Of a DNA stretch of 64,000 bases, positions 39,374 through 50,469 are shown one piece after another (the first letter of the stretch is position 1; each line of letters begins with the position of its first letter). The stretch is from assembly GCA_947652115.1 (NCBI GenBank), contig OX393569.1, positions 11,508,487 to 11,572,486 on the forward strand, written 5' to 3'. The notes beneath the pieces are model-generated. The model was not told the DNA's origin and made no database searches. It worked only from the letters and a program-made list of their open reading frames with translations. Source of the stretch: Blastomussa wellsi. Taxonomy: Eukaryota; Cnidaria; Anthozoa; Scleractinia; Plerogyridae. The position numbers and the translations under genes are program-made.

Positions 39374-41202
39374 ACTAAATGTGAAATTTGATTGGTTCAG
39401 TGCAGCACCGGGCAGCACCCATCTTTTATCGTAATAAGCACTCAGCTCCAGTTTCTGCTGCTCATCCATCCATCCGTCCCGCATCCTGAAACCTCTGTTA
39501 GTTGCCATGTCCTTGCTACCTTCCAAAGCTGCCTTGAAACGCTGCCAGGTTATCTCGTTTTGCTTCTTTGACATCCCTTTCGTGCTGAACTTCTTTTTTT
39601 CGCCCTCCGGTTCATCGACAAAATAACACTTTGAGCAGAGCGCGATCATCCGGCTGCCCTCGCACTAGAGTTTGAAGAGCCCGGGGATGCGGCTTTTGTC
39701 TCGAATTCCGCTTGCAGCTCCGACCTGACAAGGTCCTCGAGCCGCTCACCAGAGATGGCCATGTAGTTGCTGTCTGTGTCCATCTGGATCAGCTCAAAAT
39801 CTCTTCTTTCGAAATACCTGTTGATAAAGTCTAAATAGAATTCCAGCATCCGCAGCTTTGCCTGCAGATGACAGCGATTCCAACCTGAAACGGGCGCCTG
39901 ATTGTGATACTTGGTTTGCGGCTTTCCAGCTCATACACCTGCCTGATCTCGTCAAGACAGCTTCTTTTAACATCTCGTACACTTCTATGCCTGGACTGTA
40001 AAGCTCTGCTCCTTTCTCGACCGCTCCCCGGAGTAAGTAATGCAAACTCACACCCGGCACGCTGACCGCGTCTTTCAAGATGTCGATTCCTTTTTCGGTG
40101 TAGAAGGCCTGCATCTTTTCCAAAGCCTCTAGACCTGGAGCCCTGTCGAGATTGTTGTAGTAGCGCAGCCAGCCCGCGAAAGTGCGCATGCCTTTTTCTT
40201 TGAACAGACGCTTACACTCCTCTTATTCTTCTCTCGTGAGCGCATGGTCGCCCTTCAGGTGGATAGTCTGGATAGTCTGGGAGCCCTGCGGCGGCAAATC
40301 GAACCACTTGTACGGAAACCATTATTTCTCTGTTGTGCATCCGTAGGCTTTTGCCCACTTTTTGTAGCTGGTCCCTGGGCCAAGATAGTTAATTATATCA
40401 AGGAACGGAAGCCCCAGGTGAGCAAGAACATTATCTTGTTCCCATTTTTTGCCACTCTGACTTTGCCGGTTGTGTCTGCAAGGCAGTCCGCGAAGTGGCT
40501 TTTGATCAGGTTTAGATCATAACTGCCCGAGTTGAACCCGACGACAGGCACCTGGTAGGTATCCAGCGCCTCCATTGACCTGCCATTTGCAAGGTTGCGC
40601 AGCCAGTCTGGCAAGGGGCCTTTGCCTAACAAAGGCTGGCGGTCAAGCGCAACCTTCACATAGACATCAGAATAGTCTTTCGATGTTATCAATTTGCGAT
40701 TGCACCTCCTCCTTTGTTTTCAACCAGTTTTTTGCGTCAGACAGTCTGTTAATCCAAGGTGACCCCCCGGAGTTTTTATAAAACTTGATGAGGGTTCCAT
40801 CCTCGATGTTTTGCAACCAAAAAGAATAGTGGTGCCTCAGATACATGGATGTGTTAACTCTCTCTCGAATCTTATCCATAAAATAATCTGAGGGATTTTT
40901 CCTGCCCTTGGTTAATCGTCCATCTAATGTAATGACGCCCTTCTTGCGTTCTTCCCTCAACCTCTGGTTCTATATTAAAGAGTTGTTCAAGGGTTAGTTG
41001 GTAGATCTCCCTCGATTTGACTTTCTGGGCAGGGATTGGATCAAACATCTTCAGGATGTTATTCATTTCTCTTGCCCTTTTTTGCCTTGGGGGCGCTCTT
41101 GGTTGGTATGGTTAAAAATACTGCAAATGTTTCTTGATCAATTTCCGCAAGTTCTTGTTCTAAATTCTGCCACTTTGCTGGACCAATTTCCATTGCAGCC
41201 AT
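39374..41202 (-). pseudogene. polB: Protein-primed DNA polymerase B (copy B)
   Basis: Starts at Met 41202 (MEIGPAKWQNLEQELAEIDQ) and keeps DKIRERVNTSMYLRHHYSFW, WLQNIEDGTLIKFYKNSGGS and RQPLLGKGPLPDWLRNLANG. It then jumps to VPVVGFNSGSYDLNLIKSHF, losing the endonuclease-like and exonuclease I region. Later parts include NLDRAPGLEALEKMQAFYT, LRGAVEKGAELYSPG, and after another deletion MLEFYLDFINRYFE with motif C QMDTDSN (about 39783). Palm motifs A and B are deleted. The end is convergent with, and overlaps, the integrase stop. Confidence 0.88.
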
Positions 41203-41298
41203 CGGCAACTTTGTATAATATGCGATAAAATAATTGGGTTGCTTTAATAACAAGTTTGCAAATCTCTTATTGTGTGACTTTGATATAATGACAGGTAT

Positions 41299-41590
41299 TC
41301 AATTCTCTAATTGGGTTGCCTTAAGCTTGTGCAAAACAAGTTCAAAATTTTTCTTTGCCTTTCTTTGTTTACGAATAAGCCGTTGTTTAAGCGTGCTCCC
41401 GCCGCAAGAAAGGCAAAGACGGTAATCGCACAAAACTCCTATGCCACAAATGCGACATGGAGCAGGCCTTTTCATTCCTTTTTTGAGTTGATAGTTATGC
41501 TGGCCGCAATATGAACCAACGCACCTTTTACCACAATACGCTTTCTGATTACGCATTAACCATACGGTGTTTTGCTCCACGAACCATTGT
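41299..41590 (-). pseudogene. Zinc-ribbon-like gene r (copy B)
   Basis: Well-preserved C-terminal 80 residues: CGKRCVGSYCGQHNYQLKKG, PAPCRICGIGVLCDYRLCLS and RKQRKAKKNFELVLHKL. The first codons are frameshifted (the ATG at about 41590 leads into another frame). It is upstream of, and co-oriented with, polB here and in copy C, whereas in A and D the gene lies at the end opposite polB. Confidence 0.65.
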
Positions 41591-41599
41591 ACTGTTGGA

Positions 41600-41847
41600 A
41601 CAGTATGACATTGGGTGTTGTTTCTTTCTAAATTGCAATACCCGAAACAGCTATGACAACGCCAGTGTTCACTGAATAACAATTCAGGTCACGCTTGCAG
41701 TAATCAGACTGTGCATTTTTCACAATTAAATTATTCTTTGGCTGTTGCTTTTATAACATGTATGCAATGCTTGGTTGCCAAAACTTTTTGGTTACAATGA
41801 CAGGTGGTTGTTGAAAATTGGTTGTTGTTTACCCCTCCTCCTTCCTC
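41600..41847 (-). repeat. Polinton B terminal inverted repeat, inner right part
   Basis: Reverse complement of 24248-24440. A ~60-bp insertion (about 41783-41845) carries the phrases ggtggttgttgaaaattgg and acccctcctccttcc. The terminal palindrome begins just beyond, at GTAGTAGACC (41849). Confidence 0.85.
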
Positions 41848-41848
41848 T

Positions 41849-41959
41849 GTAGTAGACCTGGAATTAAACAAATACACACCTGACCTTAAGTCGTGTATTT
41901 TCCTTTTTTAACCCCCCCACAATACAAAGTGAGTAAAGTGAACTTCGTATTGTGGGGGG
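41849..41959. repeat. Polinton B right terminal palindrome, first part
   Basis: Arm attaaacaaatacacacctg ... ccttttttaaccccccc pairs with ggggggttaaaaaagg ... gtatttgtttaat at 47887-47941. The centre has caatacaaag and cttcgtattg. The palindrome was split when the BEL/Pao element inserted into its G run. It shares the AATAC(A/C)ACC word and the C tract with the 23927-24247 palindrome. Confidence 0.8.
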
Positions 41960-42173
41960 TGTTATAGAGACGAAAAGGATAGTGCGTTACTATTTCGTAA
42001 CATTGCGTGACTTCCGGTTGAGTTAATAATATCAAATGTAATATAAGATGATTTTGTAAGATAAATAAATAGGACATTGAATCAAGTTTGCGTACGTGTA
42101 AAACCGAACATCGATCCCGGAATATTTATAGGAAATCGCGAGTTATCGAATATCGGAATTATTGGAAACAACA
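41960..42173 (+). repeat. BEL/Pao 5' LTR
   Basis: 214 bp, TGTTATAG ... ACAACA. It matches the 3' LTR at 47673-47886 with a single difference (cttccggttg versus cttccagttg). The flanking host bases are G-only on both sides, consistent with a ~5-bp GGGGG target duplication. Confidence 0.95.
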
Positions 42174-42176
42174 TTT

Positions 42177-42194
42177 TGGTCCTTCGAGCCGGAT
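42177..42194 (+). promoter_or_regulatory. Primer-binding site (tRNA-Tyr)
   Basis: TGGTCCTTCGAGCCGGAT lies three bases after the 5' LTR. Its complement matches the 3' end of animal tRNA-Tyr (CCGGCTCGAAGGACCA), as I recall it. It primes minus-strand synthesis. Confidence 0.8.
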
Positions 42195-42289
42195 TTAAGT
42201 TAGTTTACCGGAGGCGGAGTGGATATTAATCGAACAAAATCGGACATTCTTGAATTTGGGGGTGGGGCGCACAGCCATTGAAGCCCACG

Positions 42290-45200
42290 ATGGAAGCCAT
42301 TAAATCGTTGAAGGAATCGAAAAGAACACTGAAATCGGCGATAACAAAGGCACTAAATGACTTGGCGGTACGCTTGGCCGTTAAAGAACCGGATTGCACC
42401 CAAATCTCCGATAGAGTATGAAAAGCTTAAGAAAACTGCACACGCAGACAAGACGAGCGAGGAAGCAGATGCTTTGGTCGACCGAGTGGATAATGATACC
42501 AACACGGCACGTTCCTATTTAGCGGCTCAAGCAAACATATTCTCGTCTAAACAGAAGGAATCCTCGGAAATCGAAGGAGACACAATCGCACAGCAAGGGG
42601 CGAGCGAACAATTAGAACGCATCAGGATACCAATATTTTCGGGAAACAAAATGGAATTTCAACAGTGGTTCGCCGCCTTTTCCACTTGTGTCAACAAAAC
42701 GTCACTTGCACCACAGTTCAAGATGCTGAGGTTAGAAGGTTGTTTACGTGGAGAAGCCGCCGAGACTATTAAAGGCCTGGGTTATTCGCAAACTGCTTAC
42801 GACGCCGCATTGTCAAGATTGCAGCGAAAATAGGGCGGGGATCAGCGTAAAGTTCAAGCACAAATCGAAGAATTAAGAAAAATGAGGCCAGTTAACGAAG
42901 GTGATCCAAAGTCGATGGATAAATTTGCTGATGCCCTTGAAAGAACCATCCTTGTTTTGAAGGATAACAGTCTTCACGCGGACTTAGGGGGCGGAACCCT
43001 ATATGGAATCGTGGTCGAAAAACTTCCCGAGAATTTACTTAAAGAGTACTATCATTGGGTCAAGGAACAAGGAAAGAACGAAACAATGGTAACTCTAAAC
43101 GAATGGTTGGCCGTGGAAGCGGATGTGCAAACTCAAGCGTCGGAGGTGAAACACGGCTTTACTCGGAAATTAGAAGACAACAAGTGGTCGTGGCGAGACG
43201 GGAGAAACAACAAATCATATGGCGCGAGTCTCCAAGATGGCAAGAAGATCAGTAACGAAATCGAGAGAAAAGGAAAATCGTGCAGAGCTTGTGGAGAAAT
43301 GCACCATCTCGAGAAATGTAAAGTGTTTACTGGATGGTCTTTTGAAAAGAAATGGGAGGCAGCGAAACGATTTGGAGTGTGCTTTCGTTGTCTGGATTAC
43401 GACCATTTAGGACACCAGTGTCCAAAAAGTAAAGCCTGCGATGTCGCTGGATGCAAGAAAACACATCACCCTCTGTTGCACGAATCACAACCCCGAAAAG
43501 AAACAAAGATACCCAGCACGGAGGGGGATACACAAACAACGACTCTAAACACCATCGAAAGACACGAAGAGAGGATCATTGCACTTCGTACAGTCCCTGC
43601 GATTCTCAAACATGGAAAAAGGCGATTATTAGTGAACTGTTTTCTTGACGAGGGCAGCGACACCACCTACGTAAATGATGACGTGATCGAGACGTTAGGA
43701 ATTAGTACAGAGAAAGAAGAAATCACCATCAATGTAGCAAACGATCAGAAGGTACGACTTATGGCTGCTACTCTTGAAATTGGCCTAGAAAGCGTTGATG
43801 GAAAGGTCGATACAACGTTGTGAAAACCAGTGACAAGATTTGTGGAGGAATGAAACCTACCGACTGGGTAACAGTGAAGCAACAGTGGAATCATTTAAAG
43901 GACATTCCTTTCCCACATCTCGCAGAGAAAGGAGTTATCGATGTTTTGCTCGGATCGGATTAATACCACCTGATGTTTCCCATGCAGGAAATTCGAGGTC
44001 AGGAAGACGAACCAGCCGCTAGACTTTGTCCTTTGGGCTGGACCGCTATCGGAAGAATCGGAAAATCGACACAACCGAGAGGAACAGCATGTGTAAACAC
44101 TGGCTATTTACATACGTTCCGTACGTGTACACAGCAATTAACCCCAGACATCGTTACTGCATCGGATGAAGATTTGAACGTCACACTCAAGCGTTTCTGG
44201 GACCTCGAAACACTCGGCATCGTCCCACAGAGTCAAGAAGAAAACGAGTTGACACCACTGGAGAAGATAGCCCAGAAAAAGGTTGAACAGTCGCTGTCAT
44301 ACAACGGTGATCGGTATGAAGTTTCAGTACCGTGGAAACAAGATCGACCTAACCTGCCACACAATCGACAGATGGCCGAGAGAAGGTTACAGCTTGTTGA
44401 AAAGAAACTTCAGAAGGACACGCAACTGGCCAACGCCTACCAGGGTGTAATCGATGAGTACCTGAAGAAAGAATACATCAGAGTTGTACCCACATCGGAA
44501 CCAAGACCAGAGAGCGAGTGGTTTTTACCGCATTTTCCTGTGGTACGACCAGATCGAGCAACGACCAAGGTTCGCATCGTGTTCGATGCGTCGGCACAGC
44601 TGTATGAGAAGAGCCTGAATACAGAAGCGTTGCCAGGTCCAAAGTTACAGAGCAACATATTCGACATCCTGGTACGATTTAGAAAGGAGCTGGAAGTGTT
44701 GGTTAGTGATGTCAGTCAGATGTACCATCAGCTGGTTCTTAAACCCGAAGACAGGCCTTTCCATCGGTTCCTGTGGCGAAATTTTGACATACTAAGTCCA
44801 CCGCAGGTTTACGAGTTCTCCAGATTCGTTTTCGGAGGCTGTTACTGCCCGTTTTGTGCTCAATTCACTTGGCAACGCCACGCAGAAATCCACAAGACAC
44901 AGTACCCGTTGGCCACAGACGCTGTTAGGAACCACTGCTACATGGACGACCTGATGCCTTCGGTGGCAACAATCGAAATCGCAAAAGAAACAAGAAAACA
45001 ACTGACGGAACTGGGAAACTTGGCTGGGTTTCACCTGAGAAAATGGATGTCCAATCAAGCAGAAGTTTTAAAGGACATACCAGCCGAAGACCGAGCACAA
45101 ACCATCGACTTAGAAGAAAACAAGCTATCGACAACCAAGACCTTGGGGGTGCTTTGGACCGCAGACCTAGACACATTCTCCTTTAAATATTCGTTGACCC

Positions 45201-47446
45201 CAGAAACAGAGCTCACCAAGCGAAAAGTACTAAAGAAGACAGCAACCATCTTTGACCCGCTTGGTTTCCTAGCGCCGTACGTTGTTAGAGCCAAGATCGT
45301 AATTCAGCAGGCCTGGGTAGAAGCGACCGGTTGGGATGTCCCTCTCCCAGGCCATCATCAGAAGCAATGGAAGTCCTGGTTCGAAGAATCCATCGGTCTA
45401 CAAGGAATCCGCATTCCAAGATGTTTAAAGGATCGACATTCTACAGCAGTCAAAGCTTCTCTTCACACGTTCTCGGATGCTTCTGAAGCAGCATATGCCG
45501 CAGCTGTTTACATTCGACACGAGTACGAAGACAAATCTATCACGACACGTTTAGTTGGTTCGAAGACCCGGCTTTCTCCATTAAAGGCAATGAGCATCCC
45601 ACGACTCGAGCTCATGGGGGCAGTAATTGGATTACGGGTGACGAAACAGATTAGTGTTGCTCTGGAGATCCCTTTGTCACAAGCAACGTTTTGGGTGGAT
45701 AGCATGAATGTTGTTTATTGGATACATGGACAGAGTCGTAACTACAAACCATTCGTTTCCCATCGCGTAGGGGAAATCCACGAACAGTCGGACCCCAACC
45801 AATGGCGTTATGTTCCCACAAAACAGAATCCAGCGGACTTCGGAACCAGGGGACTAACAGTTTCAGAATTAGCAGACAGCGAGATGTGGTGGAAAGGTCC
45901 GACCTTCTTGGCGTTTTCAGAAAGTGATTGGCCTAAACCAAAAGCAGCGAATCCAGAAGAGGAAGCCTTGACAGAAGTGAGAGCTGAACGAAGACCAGAT
46001 CTAAAGAACCAGCTTTTCAGACAAGAGGAAGAGAACGACACCCAAAATTCAGAACAGGAACATTCAACCTTCGTTATTCTCGAAAAGGAAACTTGGCGTT
46101 TAAACCCAGCAAGATTCTCCAAATGGTACCGAGCTTCTTCTCAGGGACAGTTAGAAATCGGATACTCGCTGGTTCGGGTGAGGAGTTGGGTCATGCGATT
46201 TATCAAGAACTGTAGAGTCCCTGAAGAGCAACGCATCAAGGGAGAATTGACGGCAAAGGAACTCTCGGACACCGAACTTGACATCATCAAGGAAGCACAG
46301 AAAGAGGTTTTCAACGAAGAAATTATTGCACTAACGGCAAGAAAGGAATTGAGCAAAAGAAGTCATCTGCTCCCCCTTACACCGACGTTGGCTGGAGGCC
46401 TATTACGATCAAATACAAGACTCCGGCGATCAGATGACCTGGCGGCTGACACCAAGTTCCCGATTATTCTGCCAAAGAAACATCACGTGACACAGCTGAT
46501 TGTGAAGTATCATCACGAGATGGAAAGCCACGAGATGGGTGTCAACTATACACTCAATCACCTGCGAGCAAGATGCCATGTGATTCACAGTCGACAAGAA
46601 GTAAAGGCATGCATTCATAACTGCTTTGAATGTAAGAGGCGTTTTCGACTCCACCCGGCTAAGCAACAAATGGCTCCGTTGCCGCCGTTTCGCTTACAGA
46701 TGACTAACAGACCGTTTACCAATTGTGCAACAGATTATGGTGGCCCTTACTTGACCATGCAAGGACGTGGGCGAGCTCGAACCAAACGATACCTGTGCCT
46801 TTTCGTTTGTTTACAAACCCGCTGCTGCCACCTGGAAATGGCCACATCCCTAGACACAGGAAGTTTCATGAACGCGTTCACCAGGATGACTGCTAGAAGA
46901 GGATGGCCCAAGATAATGGTTAGCGACAACGGATCAAACTTCGTCGCTGCAGACAGAGAAATTCGAGAATTAGTCTCAGAATTAGATCAAGAACAAATTC
47001 GACGCACAACAGCAAACAAAGGCGTGGAGTGGTACTGGAACCCACCAGCAGCACCGCACTTCGGTGGTGTATTCGAAGCCTTGATTAAAGCGGCAAAGCG
47101 AGCTATTTCAGCCATTTTACAAGACGCAGACGTCACAGATGAAGAGCTGCAAACCTGTTTTACAGGAGTCGAGAGTTTGCTTAACTCGAGACCACTAACG
47201 ACCATCAGTGATGACCCAAACGACGAACCAGTACTGACGCCAAACCACTTTATCATAGGTCAGATGGGCGGAGACATAGTTCCAGATAGTGTTGACACGA
47301 CCGAGTTCAATCCTCGTCAACGATGGAGGCGAATTCAAGAGCTCATTCGTCGCGTATGGCAACGTTGGTTGAAAGAATATCTGCCATACATTGGTTCTCG
47401 ACAGAAGTGGTTCTCTAAGGAAAAGAACCTGAAAGAAGACGAGTAG
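42290..47446 (+). pseudogene. BEL/Pao gag-pol polyprotein
   Basis: Starts at ATG 42290 (MEAIKSLKESKRTLKSAITK) with a shift at about 42400. Gag runs RIPIFSGNKMEFQQWFAAF (about 42630) through zinc knuckles (CRACGEMHHLEKCKVF; CFRCLDYDHLGHQCP) to the protease CFLDEGSDTTYVNDD. A TAG interrupts at 42831, a shift lies at about 43820 and a TAA at about 43961. From 43973 the frame is open for 1,157 codons. Reverse transcriptase has IVFDASAQ, SDVSQMYHQLVLKPED and CYMDDLMPS (YMDD at 44939); RNase H has TFSDASEAAYAAAVY; integrase has HHCC-like residues, NCATDYGGPY, MVSDNGSNF and FGGVFEALIKAAKRAI. After 47446, KVGDKILKRPITKLSPLEMQ shows the original C-terminus, with a short deletion. It would copy RNA to DNA and integrate it. 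Confidence 0.93.
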
Positions 47447-47658
47447 TTGCGGGTAGTAGATGTTAAAGTTGGAGATAAGATTCTGAAGAGACCTATTACC
47501 AAACTTTCACCGCTAGAAATGCAAGAGTGATACTGATAGAGACAATGACAATCTAGTTTATATTTCGGTTTGAATTTTGATTCAGTATTTCGTGTTCTAT
47601 TGGTATATTTTTCGTTTCGTTATAGTAAGAATTTCAACATTAAGGCAATGATTGTAAT

Positions 47659-47672
47659 TCTGGAAGGGGAAA
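47659..47672 (+). promoter_or_regulatory. Polypurine tract
   Basis: tctggaaggggaaa directly precedes the 3' LTR and would prime plus-strand DNA synthesis. Confidence 0.8.
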
Positions 47673-47886
47673 TGTTATAGAGACGAAAAGGATAGTGCGT
47701 TACTATTTCGTAACATTGCGTGACTTCCAGTTGAGTTAATAATATCAAATGTAATATAAGATGATTTTGTAAGATAAATAAATAGGACATTGAATCAAGT
47801 TTGCGTACGTGTAAAACCGAACATCGATCCCGGAATATTTATAGGAAATCGCGAGTTATCGAATATCGGAATTATTGGAAACAACA
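47673..47886 (+). repeat. BEL/Pao 3' LTR
   Basis: 214 bp, one substitution from the 5' LTR. It is followed by ggggggttaaaaaagg, the continuation of Polinton B's terminal palindrome. Confidence 0.95.
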
Positions 47887-47941
47887 GGGGGGTTAAAAAA
47901 GGTAAATACATGCCTGAATGTCAGGTGGTATTTGTTTAATA
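47887..47941. repeat. Polinton B right terminal palindrome, outer arm
   Basis: ggggggttaaaaaagg ... gtatttgtttaat pairs with 41862-41937. The expected last ~15 bases (complement of GTAGTAGACCTGG) are not present; sequence diverges after tttaat, so B's outer end is slightly degraded or cannot be placed exactly. Confidence 0.75.
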
Positions 47942-49340
47942 GCTGTTATTGAAGTTGAGCCTGCGATAATATATTCTTTTGTAAAGACAGCATGCGTACG
48001 AGGCGAAAGGGTCAATACATCGGACAACACAATGCAGAATGACCCGTTAGCCTCGTTTGTATGTCAAACCGCTGAGGACTCCAATAAGAGCCATTCCGGG
48101 TCTACTACTCTTCACCCAGGTGTAACCCTGCAGTGGACTAGCATCCCATCCATGGGGAGAAGAAATTCTCTCTGTCGCTTAGGGCTAAAGAAACCAGGAT
48201 AAGCTTCAGCCTGATTTTATTAAACCCAGCATGACTATTTGATGTAACATTGCTTTCCCTCTTCTTAGATCCATGGATAACCAACTGAATTACCTGTCAC
48301 CCTATTTTGTCTTTGAAGAGACAAAAATGATAATTATATCATTGTGTCATTCCCTTCATAAATATCTAAAGGCAAAGATACAAAGTACCATCCCTTCAAA
48401 GTTTTTTCCTTAGAGTATTTTTAAATTTCATTGGAGTGAATCGAGGAAGCAAACCAGAGTAGGGCCAGGGTGAAAGCTAACCACAAGCTGTTATTACTAG
48501 AAGCATGCCTCTTGACAGCTAACCATAATTAAGTAAGAGTGAGACTCTGGCTGGTACCTTGGCTGAAACCTTTTTGAGCCCAAAAATGGTTTGTGTCTGT
48601 ACACCTCGACTTGTTAAGCTGTACATAAATTATGGTTCGCTAAATAAAATTTATAAACAATACAATTTGTGATATAAAATTTCTTTACAGAAAGGAGCAA
48701 TTGGGCAATTAACAAGTTTCCGCTTTGATAAATCGAAATGTTGCCTCATGAATTGTTAGACGTGCATCCGAAATTGTACCCTTACCACTGCTGAGTTGTA
48801 TATATGTAGATGAATCTTTTTGCCTTTCCAAAGCTCTCTACCAGCTTGGACAAATGGTTGTTGAGACACTTGGCCAAATGTCTGAACATTTGTTTCCACA
48901 GACCATGTTTTCAACCCCCACTCTTATTCTATTTAAATATTTTCAATATTGACGTCTTGTGATAACAGACCAAGCTAATTATCGCAAGTCCCAGGATTGT
49001 AGCTGTTTTCTGTATTTTTGTTATGAAAAACAATTTGCCAGTTAATTTACCGGATGTTATATTACTTGACCACCAGCGCCATAAAATGTTAGAAGGCATA
49101 CACCACTTACGTAACGTTACATACATTTTCAATTCGTTGCTATGTAGTATTCTTGATGTGGTCACTTTCGTAATCCCTTACTAAACTGGTAAGTTCAAGT
49201 TATAGCAACAACTTAGATTAAAGTTTTTTTTGGCTCTTGGCAGAAAACGTCTTTTTAGAAAGCCCTTACCTCCACTTTGTACTACCATTGTCAACAATTG
49301 CTTTTGAGATTTTTCCTGTAGGGCAATTTATTTACCTTTT
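47942..49340. other. Host non-coding DNA
   Basis: No gene is supported. A patch at about 48100-48215 (tggactagcatcccatcca; gaaaccaggataagctt) looks like an interspersed repeat tail I associate with anthozoan genomes. The rest is AT-rich and probably intronic or intergenic to the HBS1-like locus. Confidence 0.5.
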
Positions 49341-49344
49341 GCCT

Positions 49345-49560
49345 CTTTCTTTCAACATTGAAATGTCGTCAATGGAAACTCGGAAAAAATCTGAGTCCCA
49401 GATGGGATTTGAACCCACGACCCTCGTGATTTAGTCGGATGCTGTAACCACTGAGCTACTGGAGACTCTATGGTGAGCAAAGGTCAAATGGAACTGCAAT
49501 GCACTGTTACTCAGTCAAATGACAAAAGGCACACATAGCCATATAGCTCTTAACTGCATC
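49345..49560 (-). repeat. tRNA-derived SINE, copy 1
   Basis: A tRNA-like head on the minus strand (49469-49393) with A-box AGTAGCTCAGTGGTTA-type and B-box GGGTTCAAATCCC sequences, followed by a tail that includes tttccattgacgacatttca. The same head-tail order recurs at 49625-49840. The tRNA part has mismatches in the anticodon stem, so it is not a working tRNA gene. Confidence 0.75.
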
Positions 49561-49624
49561 GCGTAGTCACATTAAAGCATATTGAAGATGCGACCAACCA
49601 ACCTCCAAGAGAGCAATGAAAGAA

Positions 49625-49840
49625 ATAAATCAACATTGAAATGGCATCATCGGAAACTCGGAAAAAATCCAAGTCCCAGATGGGATTTGAACCCACAACC
49701 CTCCATGATCGAGTCGGATGCTCTAACCACTGAGCTACTGGAGACTCTCTGGTAAGCAAGGGTCAAATGCGGGTCTTGGCTGGAACTTGGCTGGAATTCA
49801 GTCAAATGACGAAAGGCACACATAACGATATGGCTCGCGC
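49625..49840 (-). repeat. tRNA-derived SINE, copy 2
   Basis: Second copy, same orientation, head at 49747-49671. Flanking words (ggtcaaatg; aaaggcacacata) are shared with copy 1, so the repeat unit extends beyond the tRNA-like part. It may have arisen by tandem duplication. Confidence 0.75.
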
Positions 49841-50469
49841 AGGAGGCCTCTTTCTTTACCAAGTTTATTATCACTTTGCTTTTTCGTATTAACATTAAAG
49901 TGAGGCTCCAGCTGTAAAAACCCTTATTTAATGGCCTTGGTTAAGATTTTCATTTCAGCAAGTAATTAATTTCTTTAGTGTGGATAGAGCAATTGGATAG
50001 AGAGATTATCATGAGCGAAAAGTTTCCGTTCCTATGTAACAATTAATGAGGATGCTGTGACACGTCACATAAAACATGGGCAAATATCACAAGATTTCTT
50101 TACAAATTGGTCATGTTCTCCATATAAATTCCTTTGATAAAGCTTGTGGTATCTATGTAACATTTGTTTTCTTTTTGTATAAGGGTATAGGAATAAATTG
50201 AGTGACAATTTCAGCCTCGTTTTCATGTAAGCACTCAGTTTGACCTCCGCTGACCTACAAAAACATGGCTATAACCTAAAACATATACCACAATTTGAGA
50301 CTACAAACTACCTAGCGTAAAAGAGGAGGTTTCAATCTATAAAAATCCGTCTTCAAACCTTTTCAGTATTCTTGCGCCCTTTTTAGCTTCTTTCTGCCGG
50401 ACTAATTGTAAGAACACTCGCAATTGTTTATTACATAGAGACCCTGTGCTGTTAGATCAAAGTGAACAG
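49841..50469. other. Host non-coding DNA
   Basis: AT-rich; nothing recognisable on either strand. Confidence 0.5.

Larger units (their letters stand above)
33180..39378 (+). pseudogene. int: Polinton integrase (copy B, split by element D)
   Basis: The only copy with the complete catalytic core: HQVDLLFLPHDKLPRG (first Asp, about 33390), LLQVDPGREFMGTV (second Asp, about 33580) and HDQAIVERFNRTLVERLF (Glu, about 33685). At 33774 the gene is cut by element D and resumes at 38983 with WVKWLPEVVLALNNEVTRLT. Removing D and one copy of the 5-bp duplication restores frame at that joint. Further damage is a shift near 39200 and a TAA at 39324 in the chromo-like tail (TDPIWSLKVYTLERSV). Stop TAA at 39376-39378, overlapping the polB stop on the other strand. 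TATTTATATA ends 5 nt before the ATG. Confidence 0.9.
41960..47886 (+). mobile_element. BEL/Pao LTR retrotransposon
   Basis: 5,927 bp with 214-bp LTRs differing at one site, a tRNA-Tyr primer-binding site, a single gag-pol coding region and a polypurine tract. It inserted into the right terminal palindrome of Polinton B and is the youngest event in the window by LTR identity. Coding carries several disabling changes. Confidence 0.95.
23927..47941. mobile_element. Polinton/Maverick copy B (mirror of A)
   Basis: About 13 kb of Polinton once the nested element D (33775-38982) and the BEL/Pao element (41960-47886) are removed. Genes run q(+), o(-), n(-), m(-), l(+), k(+), j(-), mcp(+), ATPase(+), g, f, e, d, c(+), integrase(+), polB(-), r(-), the exact reverse of copy A. 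Terminal inverted repeats are recognisable at 24248-24440 and 41600-41847, each followed by a palindrome. Protein divergence from A (for gene k, roughly a third of residues differ) shows A and B are not products of a recent duplication. Confidence 0.88.

Noticed and set aside
10018..41959. A and B as a recent inverted duplication of one Polinton
   Set aside because: Protein differences (for example in genes k, j and r) and different deletions show they diverged before their present arrangement.
48000..48202. 94-codon frame near 48 kb
   Set aside because: It overlaps a sequence that looks like an interspersed repeat tail; no protein similarity is recognised.
49393..49747. Two tRNA genes
   Set aside because: Heads have tRNA-like A and B boxes, but anticodon stems do not pair and both are embedded in the same longer repeat with a non-tRNA tail, so they are SINEs.
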